Positions 10,750-23,070 of a DNA stretch of 64,000 nt are shown piece after piece. Made by a program: the position numbers and the translations under genes. Numbering within the stretch: the stretch's first letter is position 1; every line of letters starts with the position of its first letter. This DNA is from Anthostomella pinea. Taxonomy: Eukaryota > Ascomycota > Sordariomycetes > Xylariales > Xylariaceae. Where the stretch lies: NCBI GenBank assembly GCA_963556695.1, contig CAUWAG010000012.1, positions 1,550,001-1,614,000 of the forward strand. Reading direction: 5' to 3'. The notes under the pieces are model-generated. The model worked only from the letters and a program-made list of their open reading frames with translations. It did no database searches and was not told where the DNA came from.

Positions 10750-11502
10750 ATATGGATGCTAAGCGAGCGACAATTATAAGCAAACGGCAACTTTTCACCA
10801 GCTTTTCAACCAATATGTTGAATAATTTGGTTATAACGCATTTAATTTAATGTAATCAATCGAACTTCTCTTCTTTAGACGTTTTTATCTTTACTATATA
10901 AGTTTACGTATTATAGCCTGTATTACTTCAAACGTCACAATGTCGCTTACTGTTGGATTAATGGGACGCCTAGAAGGCACCTTAACAGGTAGACAACGGA
11001 ACCTAGTTGCTCCGTCCCGATCAAGCCCCCTCTGGCACAAAACGGCCACGGTCGCACAAGGTCACTCTAGACAGAGGAATATACACGCACACTTCACTCT
11101 GACGATTGGCTCAAATCTGACACTTACGCGCTGCCGCCCTTTTTGAACGACGACTACTTTCACCCATTTCCTTTCTTGCTAGCTTAGCACCATCTTTTGC
11201 AACTTAGAGACCTACTGCAATTTAACGGAAAATATTCCTCCTTTTATTAAACGTTTGTTTTTGGTTTTCTGGCGTGTACTTAATAAGTACTCAACTTCTT
11301 TGAACTTGTGGATCTAGAAATTAACTAAAGCAACCTTGTCTATAAGACCGTATATAGCCTTTGAAAACGAGCTTAACGCATTAATTTTTAATATAGGTAA
11401 GCTGTTTTAGTGGGTTTTAACTCGATTTCGTATATAAATTGATTAGTTTACCGCTTTCTTATTAGTAGTAGGCGCTTTCAATGTCTAAGTAATGGGTAGC
11501 AG
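10750..11502 (-). mobile_element. Fot1/pogo transposon fragment (copy D)
   Basis: The 3' end of an element related to copy A, on the minus strand. It has a left terminal repeat (ATATGGATGCTAAGCGAG after TA at 10748-10749) and the C-terminal coding portion. The matching region of the 26-kb copy is 26036-26618, which includes the zinc-knuckle tail. Homology stops abruptly near 11502, so the N-terminal two thirds are missing. It is heavily AT-shifted and interrupted by a solo LTR at 10951-11122. Confidence 0.82.
10951..11122. mobile_element. Solo LTR, 172 bp, nested in pogo copy D
   Basis: It begins TGTTGGATTAATGGGACG, ends in CTGACA, and is flanked by the 5-bp duplication cttac (10946-10950 and 11123-11127). 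Removing it and one duplication restores the pogo sequence gtcgcttacgcgctgcc, which matches gtcgctcacgcgctgcc in the 26-kb copy. Its composition is normal while its host fragment is heavily mutated. It is a different LTR family from the 202-bp LTRs elsewhere in the window. Confidence 0.9.
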
Positions 11503-14500
11503 TTTAAAAATTATAAAGTATATAAAGCCGATGAAAAAGTTATTTAATAATAAAGGTTATAAAGAACCAATATAAAGTTTTTGTCATATTATTTCACACG
11601 AGGAAAAGGTAGGGGAATCTTTTTTAAAATAAAAACAATGATCATTTTATTTGATATAACTTGATATTATTAGCTTTGTATAAATTTGCCGATTTATCAA
11701 TATTGAATAAAATGGTATATAATGCTAGCTTATTAAACGCGGCGGTAAAAATAGATTTACATATATTTAATTTAAATATCGATTTCATTATTATGAATGT
11801 AAAAGGAAAAGCTTTACTCGAATATATTACGTAATATCATTCCGTGCATTTTATACAAGTAATAGAGGGGGGTTTATAGAAAAAATGTGACTAGGTTAAA
11901 AGAAAGAAAAAGATATTTGAAAAACTTATTTACTTTACGTTAAAACTCGAACGTGAAATGTTTATAAGATATTTAAAACCAAGGAAATTAAAGTCAAATA
12001 AGATTTAAAAGCTGACATAAAGGCAGCTATTTTTTATTTATTTTTAAATAGCTTTCTAAATCGTATATATACGAATATTCCTTAAAATAAAACTGAGGTA
12101 AAAATAACTACCTTTTATGTTATAATATTGGAGATTAAAAACGGATTAACTTTCTAAAAAGTTTTCTTCAAATATATTTCTAAAACGTATATTAGCGTAT
12201 TTATATAAAACTCGGTAGCACATAAAAATCCGCTTTTAAAAAAATACAACTAGTTCTAATATATAATTATGCCGTTTAATTTAATTAATACGCTAGCGAC
12301 TTTTAAATCCTATAAGACCAAGACTTTAATAAAATAAATGGACTATACTTATATAATATACTTCGATAATATTATTGCTTAGTTGATAATAATAAAAAGT
12401 TAAAATGTATTTATAATTAATTTAATAACGGTTAACTTAGCATTAATTCTTTATAGAAGTTTTTTAACGTGAATTTTCTCAATAAGAAATTGAATATTTT
12501 AGCAAATTCAATATGACATTTATATGCTTAAAAAAGTATAACAACGCGTTTGAGGAACAAAAATGCAAATATATATACACCTATGTTTTAATATTAAAAT
12601 AAGAGTTGTTATAAAGACAGGTTTAAACATTTTATTATGAATATATAAATTAATATAGCACTTAATTACTTGTTAATTATGAAAACCTTTCTATATACAT
12701 ATATATATGAAACAAGGTACGTGTTAACAAGAATTAATAATAATAAAAGCTTATAAATTTTAACGACAATAGTTTGAAACTTTAAAAAGCCGTTTTTCAA
12801 ATATTTAGTTTTCAAATGGTTGAATAAATAATTATCTTACTAACGCGAAACCTTTTGAAAAATTTGGAAAGTAAATATATCGGTTTGCTTAATTTAATAA
12901 TTTAAGAATTTCACTCGATTCTTTTACATTGAGAAATAAGTTATTGAAAAGGTTATATTACATGCTTAAAAAAAAACCCTTAGTTTAACGCTTATAAAAA
13001 GCTGAAACAAGTTAGAAACTGTTTAATTGCAGGTTTTTGGTTAATTATAAGAATTAAACATTTAATTGTTAGAAATCAAAAAAAGTTTTTTTATTAAAAG
13101 GATTGTTTTTATACGAAATTTTATTCAAGCTGTATTAACAACTTTGAAATTACGGGATTGCGTGTTAATTTAACGTTAAGCTTTCGTTATATCAAAATAT
13201 ATTTCAAAAATATTAGTAAAAATAATTATAAATGCTTTGCTTACAAGCTATAATATTAATATAAGTATAAGTAATTATTATCCCTTTCAAATATAAAGCG
13301 ATAAAAGACCCGTTATTAAACACACGTTAACTACATTGTCTTATTTATTATATTTAAACATGGCTTTTAACTAGTTTTAATTATAAATTTATCTAGCCGA
13401 AGCTTAGCCGTTTAACATTTATTACGCTCGACGTTTACGTTTTGTTTTTTTATCAACTAGTTTACCTAGCTTTAAGCCTAGCTGCCGATATATTTTCTAG
13501 ACTTGCAATTATATACTGTTTTCCCGACTTTTTTACGAATATTTTTTCTACGTATTCGTTGAAAGTAAGGCTAATTACTTAATCGATTAATATAAAGGTT
13601 CTTTCTTTAAGCTTAAAAATATAGCAGCGTAAACGTATAAATAAATTGTTTTTTATTAATAAGGTATAACTTTATGGGCTTTTTACTCTTTTAAGATAAA
13701 ACGTATTATATATATTACTAGTCAGCATAGGCTGGGTATCATAACTATGGCAAGGGTTTATTTTAATCGTATTATAAAACGACGTTGTTTTATAAGCGTA
13801 AAAGCTAGGTTTATTAAACTACCGTAACGTCATTTAAAACGGTTACTAAATAATATTAACGTTTTAAACTTATCAAACCGAAAATACTTAAGATAGTTAT
13901 ATGAAAAAAAGAAAAAAGGGTTCAGCTTTTATTAAGCTTTTAAATAACTCAAAACGCAAACTTTTTATAACGTAAGGGGGTAAACTTTATTATTATTAAA
14001 GTTAATTTCAATATTAAGCTAACCTCGGAAGCTTAATTAGTAGCCGCGCGGTTTAAAAGAAACCTTCTTAACTACGTAATTAAGAAGCTAGGTTAAAGTT
14101 AAAGTTATATTAGCAATTTCTTAGTTACTATTTTAAGCTTAAAGGTGTGGGTTTTATACTATTCACCCTTTTCCCTTATTATTAGACTTTTAGTCCTACT
14201 ATATTTAAATAACTTATTTTTATATTATAAAAGAACGCGTTAGGTAATTATTCTACAAAATAAGCTATAATAAGAAATCATGTTACGACCGTATATAACT
14301 TAATCCTTTTCAAAAAAGTGAGCAATACGATAAAATATTTAAACAATAATATAAACTAATATACTTTAAAAAAAAGGTGATTTTTAAAAAAAAAATTACG
14401 TCTACGTGAATCGCTCTATAATGTCTTTGCAAGTTAATTTATAAGTTATGAATTAAGAATTTGAATATTAGAATACTTTTATAAATTAAAAATAAATAAA

Positions 14501-17490
14501 TTAAAAATAAATAAGTTAAAAATATAAAAAAGATTTATTAAAAACTCCTTTTCCGTTATTAATATATATGCCATTAAAGCTATTAAGTGCTTACATGAAT
14601 CTTTAACGCCTTTATAGAAATACATTAAAAAGCTTTACCTATTGCTTTATTTAATATAAAATAAATCAACAAGTAAATAAACATAAAAAACGACTTTAAA
14701 TATATTTACAGTTAATAATCTTTACTAGCGACGGCGTAATAAAGGTATAAGATAATAAATAGTTAAAGAAAAACCATTAAAGTTGCGTTACGCTGAATAA
14801 TTAGAAACTTTAAAGCCGTTGTAAAGTTTATTAAAGACACGTTATAAAAGTTTTAAACTTTAAGTTTAACCGATTGTAACAAAAACCTTGTTCAACGCGT
14901 ATGAAACGGCCCTTCATTTCTTTTTCTTTTATAACTACTATTTAAACCATTATTATAATTACATCTTTTATTCTCACATTTTATAAGACCATTAAAACAA
15001 TAAGGTAGCTTAAGATCCTAATATAAGTTTACTAGCCCGTACTTAACCGAGCCACGCGTTACGTAAGTTTTAGTACCAAATATATTAAATATTTTTTACT
15101 CATTAACCTAGCGAATTGAACAGAAAAAAGAAGCTCGTACATATACTTCAAATTAAACAAAGTAAAAAAAGGATTAAATGTGAAATAATTAAAATAAGAA
15201 GTAAATATATCGACCGTACAATGTGAAGAAATAAAAAGATTTAAACTAATAAATTATACGACGGCATAGAATGGTAAATTATTAAGTTACATAAGTTCTA
15301 AGAAATGCTACGTATTAAAGGCATTAAATAACCAGTAAAGGGAATTATTAATTCATATTGTAAACGTAAAGATTAATAAGATCGCTTTATAATTCGGATT
15401 TATAGCGACGATTTAACGTTAAGATCGAATGGTCAAAATAAAATATTATTGTTAATACGAGGCGGCATATTGTAATAGATCGGGTAATTGTTATCGGCGT
15501 CGGTATCGACGCTCCGATTAACCGGGAGATATCTAGCCCTAGATTAACTTAATTAATAGTCGACAAATAACAGTTATAAACCCTGTAATACATTTATTAA
15601 AAACACAAAATAAATATATAAAAAGTTCCATCTAAACGATTCAAAGAGTTTATATCTTTAAAATAAGCTCGGAATTTCATTTTATAATGCTTTTAAAATC
15701 TTTAATTTATGAAATATTATGAAACCTTTGAAGTGGGTTATACAAAGTTAAATAAAACGATTGATTTATATAAAAGAATGTCTTTTAGAATTCTATATAA
15801 AGTAAAACGTTCGTAGATATATCATTAAATATTTAAAACGTAAAGAGAGTTAAAGGTTAAATATAAGTTAAACGGGAAGGGTTTTTTTTTAGTCTTATTA
15901 AATGAACTATTTTTAAAGATTAAACTTATATTTATTATAATACTACCTTTTTGTATTAAAAATAGCGGCATTATCTACCGTAGTATTTGAATGAAAAACA
16001 ACCACTTTAATCAAATTGCTATAATTATATTTATTAGAAATAGTAAATGTAGTGAGAATTTTAAAAACTTTACACGAATAAACCGAGTATAAATACAAAA
16101 TATTGAAAGTATGTTATTAAATAAAAATGCATAAATTATTAATAAGGTCTAAAAAGATTTATCAATAAAGGAATAATTATATCGAGTTATTTTATTTTAT
16201 AGCTATAAGTTATCTAAGTATAGTGGGATTAAAGGGTTAATAATAAGCAAGAAAAACAAACAATATAAAAGCTATACGTTTAAACTTAAAATAATGACTA
16301 ATAAATCGCTAATATAGCCTTTAACTTTAACCTAGCTTTTTAATAGCTACCACTAGTTATATAGTTAAGGAATTTTTTTTTAACCGCGTAATAATACCGG
16401 GATAAAATTTAATAATAATAAAGTTTACGGCCTTAGGCTATGAACAGTCTTTACCCCTATAAGTTATTTAAAAGTTTAATAAAAGTTAAAACCTCTTTCT
16501 CTCTCTTTTTATATACATAATCAACTTAAATACTTTCGTCTCGTTAAGTTTAAGACGCTAGAATTAGTTAACAACCGCTTCGAATTATTAAATTTATAAC
16601 AGTTTAATGAACCTAGCCTTTACTTAAGCTTATAAAACGAAGTAGCTTAATACTATTAAAATAAGACTTTCTTATAAAAATGCTATTGACTTTACGCTAA
16701 CTAATTAAGCCCTTATATCATTTCTCTTTTTAAAGTAAACCTTTAAAAAGGCTCTTTCTTACGGAACAGTTAAACAGCCTTTTTAAAAACGTATTTCCGA
16801 TAACGTTAAAATATTAAACTTCGGCCGGTACTAAACAATACTAGCCAAAAGATGTAAAATAAACTTAATGAAGTAACGTAAAAATACTAGCTAAATATAT
16901 TAAAACTTATCACGACCGTGGCTAATTAAAACAAACGATTTACTAAACATTAAACGGCGAAATACAACTATATTAAACGGCTAAACTTTAATTTAGATAA
17001 AGCTCTTAGGAAACTGCCGACTGACTAAATAAAGGTATAATAAGAAATAGTGAAAGGCTATATTTCAGTATAACAAACAAGATAATATATTTAACGTATG
17101 TGCAGTAGCGCGTCTTTTATCGCTTTATACATAAAAGGAAGGAAACAATCATACACTGATTATTAATTGTTTAATATTTATAAACCAAAAATTTAACGAA
17201 ATAGATGTATTAATTAAAAAGACTGCTTTAATATGTAAGGTCCACTTCTTATAAAAATAGTTATACTACATATAAAGTAAAACTTGCTTATAATAACTTT
17301 TATTCCTTTATATCGGTATTTTAAGCTTTTTATAATTATTATTTAAAATCATTTAAATACGTATTGAGGGGTACATAATTAAGGGTTTGAAAAGCACATA
17401 AACGTTTAATATAAACGTTAACGGTAAAGCAAGTATCAAAAATATATTAGAACTATTTGTTAAGAAATAATAAAATACAAAAATTGTAAT
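11503..17490. other. AT-rich, gene-less stretch (RIP-like)
   Basis: Very low GC, stop-dense in all frames, with no recognisable gene. Remaining C and G are often in CpG (acg, tcg, cgt), while CpA/TpG are scarce, as expected after RIP. A small island at 15475-15545 is richer in CpG. Part (14560-15330) belongs to a dispersed repeat listed separately. Confidence 0.7.
14560..15330 (+). repeat. Dispersed repeat family 2, copy 1
   Basis: By-eye homology to 22390-23070 and, for its first part, to 40393-40625. Shared landmarks are ttttccgtta, attgctttattta, aaaggta.gagat and, further on, attatacgacggcat. The copies differ mainly by transitions and indels. The identity of the element is unknown. Confidence 0.5.
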
Positions 17491-17787
17491 AAAATAAAAT
17501 AAGATAAAATAAAATAAAATAAAATAAAATAAAATAAAATAAAATAAAATAAAATAAAATAAAATAAAATAAAATAAAATAAAATAAAATAAAATAAAAT
17601 AAAATAAAATAAAATAAAATAAAATAAAATAAAATAAAATAAAATAAAATAAAATAAAATAAAATAAAATAAAATAAAATAAAATAAAATAAAATAAAAT
17701 AAAATAAAATAAAATAAAATAAAATAAAATAAAATAAAATAAAATAAAATAAAATAAAATAAAATAAAATAAAATAAAATAAAATAA
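17491..17787. repeat. (AAAAT)n microsatellite, about 297 bp
   Basis: About 59 copies of the 5-bp unit, nearly perfect with a single aagat variant near the start. It lies 34 bp upstream of an LTR. Confidence 0.97.
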
Positions 17788-17821
17788 TATAATAAAAAGC
17801 TATAAGAAGTATTAGGAGACC

Positions 17822-17996
17822 TGTGGCGGTGTGTTAAATACTGGTGTTATATTTCGAAAATAACGAGGTAAAATGAAAGAAACAAGTATACGTAGTTAGC
17901 CAAACAGCTGTAAAATATATAGTCTTTCCTCCTTTCTTAATTTATACGTAACCTTGTAAGTTACTTAATTAAAAACTAAGTAAGTAGACCGTTATA
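17822..17996 (+). repeat. LTR of the gag-only element, left
   Basis: 175 bp, starting tgtggcggtgtgttaaatac and ending gaccgttata. It aligns without length change to 19756-19930. Confidence 0.75.
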
Positions 17997-19440
17997 TCCC
18001 TTTTAATTGTAGCATAATCGGGTGAACGTTAGTTATAAGTAGGTTATAGCACCAACTAGCTAAATTTATTAAAAACCGGTTTAATTACGTGTTAACAAAC
18101 TTCTAAAAGTTTAAAAGGCGCGTTTTTATAACAAAAACAGCTCGAAAAGATCTATATACTTTTCTACCGTTTTTTCAATTGGAATAACCTATAATAAAAT
18201 TTAACTTCATTGATAACTTTTTCCTTGAACGTTTATTTCAAGCTTTAAAATAGAACGTAATATATTTAATATATACAAGTTTTTTTTTTTAAAAAGGTCC
18301 CTTATTTGACACTTTTAAAAAGGTAATCAAAGGTTTTTTTCTAAATATCTTAATATATAAAGCTTTTACATTCTATATACTAAATACATTAAGGGCATTT
18401 TTTCCGTAACGTAGCTGTTATAAAGAGAACTATTCGACTGTTCAAAAACTATAATGATATAACTTTCCTAATATTTAAATTATTAAGTACAATATTGAAA
18501 GCCAGTTACTTATTCTTGTTGTTTATGATTTAGATTAAAACTTGAAAGATAACGGAGGCTTCATAAGTAAAAGACTTATTAAAAGTATATTTAGTTTTAT
18601 TACTAGACGTGTTCATTTTATTGAAATGATCTAAATTAGTACCTTCATTATTACTATCAATAAATATACAACTATTGTACCCGGATAAGACATAAGAGAA
18701 TAAAGAAACGGAATCGTTGTATATGTCAAAAAAAGACTTACGATTATTAAGTTCACTTCAAAGCTTACTCTAAATAACGTTATAAAGATTTTAAATATAA
18801 CGCGACTTTAACTTAATAACGTATAAGCTTACTTTATATAATCTATACTTATAATTAATAAGAAAAGAATAACAATATTCGTTGTTACGTTGATTTATTA
18901 TTTCGAAGCGTTTTTCACCCGTTACTATTTATAACAATTAGCGTATATATAAACTACGGTATTGAATATATTAATATAATCTTATTATTAAAATTAAAGG
19001 CGTTGATAAGCTAAAAAGTAACGAGGGTTAATTTTTCTTAACTCGAAGCGTTTGAATATATAGTAAAACTTAGCTTATTAGAAATGGATAACGTTGCTAT
19101 TAATATTTATCATACCTTTTATTATAATATATTAAGCATTAAGTTTAAAAGCGTTAACTGAGTTGGTGGTCAGAAATAAGGGCTTTTAATTTTCAAACGA
19201 AGATAAGTCGAAAAAAGGGCACATAACGCGGCCGCGTAATCAATGCAAAGTGAGGTGGTTTTAAAATAAAGTTAAGCAATTTTGATGAAAAAGTAAATAG
19301 ATAATTCGCTTTTAACTTAATTAATTACAGGTTAAATAATAGCCTATACTTATTAAGTTCAAAGTGTAGCTACCGTAAAAAGGGGTATTTTCGAAGTATT
19401 AAGTGAAAAAATATACGTAGATACAAATTGCGCTCTTTTT

Positions 19441-19671
19441 AAGCAATTAAAGCGAGAAAAACAGTAGCTTTGCCGGTGTAACGAGGTTAACGAGGTGAAA
19501 AGGTATAACGAGAGTAACGAAGGTAACGAGGTAATTCAAAATTCGTATATACGTAAGTTAATAGCAACCAAGGCAACGAACCTTAAAAAAGCAACGACGA
19601 ATAGCCCACTGCGTAAAAAAAAAACTCATTATAACTGTAATAAGTATGAAGAACTCAAACGCGTAAGTTAA
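19441..19671 (+). pseudogene. gag-like remnant with degenerate zinc knuckle
   Basis: A 77-codon frame with a single internal stop, which is unusual in this stop-dense DNA. It encodes a low-complexity Asn/Glu/Gly/Val hinge (NEVNEVKRYNESNEGNEV), a Lys-rich segment, then HYNCNKYEELKRV. That resembles a retroviral-type CCHC knuckle (C-x2-C-x4-H-x4-C) with most metal ligands lost. It stops about 85 bp before the right LTR. Gag proteins package element RNA; this one is dead. The assignment rests on pattern and position only. Confidence 0.4.
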
Positions 19672-19755
19672 ATGATAAAAGTAAAGCTTAATAACATATT
19701 AAACGACGGTAAATCTATTAAAAAAATGAAAAAAACTTGTTATTATTACGAAGCT

Positions 19756-19930
19756 TACGGCGGTATGTTGAATACTAGTGTTGTATTTTGAAAATAATAA
19801 GGTAAGAAAAAAGGAATAAGTATGCGTGGCTAGCCGAATAGCTGTAATATATATAATCTTTTGTTTTTATTTAATTTATACGTAACTTAACACAGTACTT
19901 CATTAAAAACTAGGTAATTAGGCTGTTACA
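19756..19930 (+). repeat. LTR of the gag-only element, right
   Basis: 175 bp, ending ggctgttaca; paired with 17822-17996. Confidence 0.75.
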
Positions 19931-20229
19931 GAAAGATCTTTCTAAAAAGCGAAATTATTAGTTTATCTATAGAATTTTTTTAAATCAAGACTGAAAAAAG
20001 TTAGTATTTATTATATACGTATGGGAATAATTACCAATCTTAAAATATAAGCCCGTAAAGTTTAATTGCTTATGAAATATACATAAATAAACAATGTGTT
20101 TTTATAATTACCGTGAGAATAATAAATCAATTATAGCAAAATTTAAAATTAATACCACTATTATATTTAAAAAGTAAACCAAATAAGTAGTTAATAGTAG
20201 ATATTGTAGAATATCTTCTTAATAAAAAA

Positions 20230-20294
20230 CTAACAAAACACTTAACAAAACACCTAACAAAATACTTAACAAAATACTTAACAAAATACTTAAT
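20230..20294. repeat. 12-bp tandem repeat, about 5.5 copies
   Basis: The unit is aacaaaatactt, with C/T variation in the first copies (cactt, cacct). Confidence 0.85.
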
Positions 20295-22389
20295 AAATTA
20301 AGAACATTGGGATTTAATAGATTATACAGCCGTATAATAAGGATATAAAAAGAAGTAAAGAAGCTTTAACAAAATAAAATAAAATATAAACTTAAAGTAA
20401 GTATGTTTATTTAATCACTAAGAATCAAAAATTAAAGCTGTTTAACAAGCGAGAATTGAAAAAACATTTCACGATCATTAGTTCAAAACTTCAATTTATC
20501 GAGAAGACCTTAACGACGTTATAAAATTAAGCTGTGTAAAACCGAGAGAGTTACATTATTATAAAGCATACGTAATTTAATTATAATGATATAGATCAAA
20601 AGGGAAAGCAACGAAAACAAAAAAATATTTAAGAATATATAACCGTTAAAATTAAAGTTGAAACTATAAAAGTAAGCCGTATTTAATCGTTTAATGATTA
20701 ACATGACAATAAATAAATCTCGGAAAAGTCGAAAAAAAAATTATAAACTATTAACCGATTGCAAGTCAAATAAAAATGAGATAACTAAATAGCCGAGCTA
20801 GTCGAAAACCAAATAGATAAGCAGTTAAAGCTATAACTTATAAGTAAAGTAAAAAAAGTTAATCGGTTCAAAATGCTAAGGTAAAGTATAGTCTAAAAGT
20901 TATCGGCCAAGAAACGAACGGTGTACGAACGAAATTAACGCGTAAGCGAAGTTTATACTTTTATAATTATATTGCTTTATTAAACTTTAATAGGTGAAGT
21001 GTAATCATAATTCGTTATAAAGCAGATTAAAAAGCTTAAACTCATTATCCTTATTCTTATACGGGAATTTTATAATTTAAATAAATAACCGAAAATTTCG
21101 TACTACCCATACTTAAGGTTAACGCCGTTGTATATTTATGTATGGTTTTATTACGCATAATTAAAAAATTTCCTGAAATGTACCTTGATTTCCAATAAAC
21201 TTATAACTAGTTACCGTTGAGAAAGCTTACTATCAATAGGGTTAACTGCTGCTAGCTTTGAAATATATATATTTAAAAATTATATAGCGTTTATATATAA
21301 CCTTTAATAGCTATAGCTACTAAATCCGGTTTCAATTAAGCGTAATCAATAGTTGTTTAGTCAAATAAATCAACGTGGGTAATTATAAAGGATATAATAA
21401 ATTAAAGTTACATACATTCACCCTTTATAGGTCTTTAAGCATGCCGATCTTGTATTAAAACACGCCAACTTTATGCTTTCATAGTAAATCGAGCGAAATA
21501 AATACAACTTAACTACCTATAGCACTTGCAATTATACTGACTCATTTGGTAAACATTTCTTTATTAAATGTTTAATTTATATAAATCTAACTTTGTCAGA
21601 TACCTAAAATTTTCTGAAGAACTGATAAATAAGGGGCACCCTTATTTTTATAATCCGTTATTATAAACATCTAAATATTGTTACGTACCTTTTGAAGCCC
21701 GTTATATATTTTAAAAGTATTTGTTTTATTTCTTAGATTACTAACATTTATGTTTGGTTCTAAAAATAGATTTGTTACTGCTTCAACGACTACGGAAATA
21801 AATTCCACGAAATTAAAATGGTATAATCGAGCTTTTTTAAATACTAGGTTCTTATATTACCTTAGTTTTAAACCCATTATACACTTAGATCTAAAGTCGT
21901 AAATATAAAGCGTTTAAATATAAATGCGGGGATGTTTAAAGACTTATAACGGGTGGATATAGCATTTTTAAACGAAACTTAATCTTGCTAGATATTTACC
22001 TTAAAAAGCCTTTTATGTATTTATTTAAACGTGATACAAAATTATTCAATTAAACGCGATCAAGAAATTTAATGATTCAAGATTATATATTAATATTATA
22101 CGAAATCCAATAGTAGTGGCTATTTAATTTTATTAACCTAGCCGTAACAAATATAATATTTTAAAAAAACAGCATTTTTTCATAAAAACCGATCGTAATA
22201 GCTATTGAAGCTAGCTAGTAAAGGTTGCACGTTAACATATAAACGTGCCGATATAAGTAGCTAGGTTATAGCTTGTAAAAAGTGGTTATGAGCGTTTTAA
22301 AACTCAATGTGTACGAAGAGGCTTTTTTAAAAGTACACGTAGTAAGAGTGTTTATATATGCCCTTAAACGTTTTTTAAAAACATATAAA

Positions 22390-23070
22390 AAACATTAATT
22401 TATTACGTTATTTCCAATAAACCGTTTTAATATATATATATATATAGATCAAATATTTAGAGAAAAAAATTTAGTTGATAATAAATATTATTCAAAACGA
22501 GGAAAGGGTACGAGATAGTTAATAGTTTAAGAAATTGTTAAATTTATATAAAACCGAATAGTTATAAATTTTAAAGTCGTTATAAAACTTATCGAAGCTA
22601 CGCCGAAAAAGAGTTAAACATTATACTTAATAAATTATGATAAAAACCTTATTTGACGTATATATAACCTCCTTTTTATTTTCCTGATATTTATATAATT
22701 ATTATTTACGTTATCGTTATGACTTTGTTCTTTATATTTGTATTTTAAACTGATTAAGGGGTAATTAAGATTTTAGTATAAGTTTCTTAGTTTATATTTA
22801 CTTAGTTTATACATTACTAAGCGACTTTTACATTTAACATACCCATTATAAGGTTTTGTTTAATGTTTCTATTAAAAAATGCTAAAATATATTTACGAGA
22901 AAGACTTTATTAACTATTTGACAAAAATTCGTATTTATCGTGTGGATATTAAACGCACGTATATCGGTTATACGATATAAAAATATAAAAAGATATAAGC
23001 CGATTAGTTATACGACGACATCGGAAATGAAAATTTTACGTTATACAAGTTGTTAAAATCAACAATTATT
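22390..23070 (+). repeat. Dispersed repeat family 2, copy 2
   Basis: Diverged homologue of 14600-15300. Landmarks are gggtacgagatagttaatag (about 22508) and ttagttatacgacgacat (about 23006), in the same order and spacing as in the first copy. Confidence 0.45.

Larger units (their letters stand above)
17822..19930 (+). mobile_element. Small LTR retroelement remnant, gag-only, RIP-mutated
   Basis: Two direct repeats of exactly 175 bp (17822-17996, 19756-19930) enclose 1.76 kb. Differences between the repeats are mostly transitions. The interior ends with a gag-like frame that has a degenerate zinc-knuckle pattern, then an A-rich purine tract (about 19719-19738) just before the right LTR, as expected for a polypurine tract. 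No polymerase sequence is recognisable and the interior is too short for one, so it was either non-autonomous or internally deleted. No matching 5-bp target duplication is visible (agacc against gaaag). Confidence 0.65.

Noticed and set aside
10940..11146. 68-codon frame near 11 kb
   Set aside because: It spans a solo LTR and its host pogo fragment.
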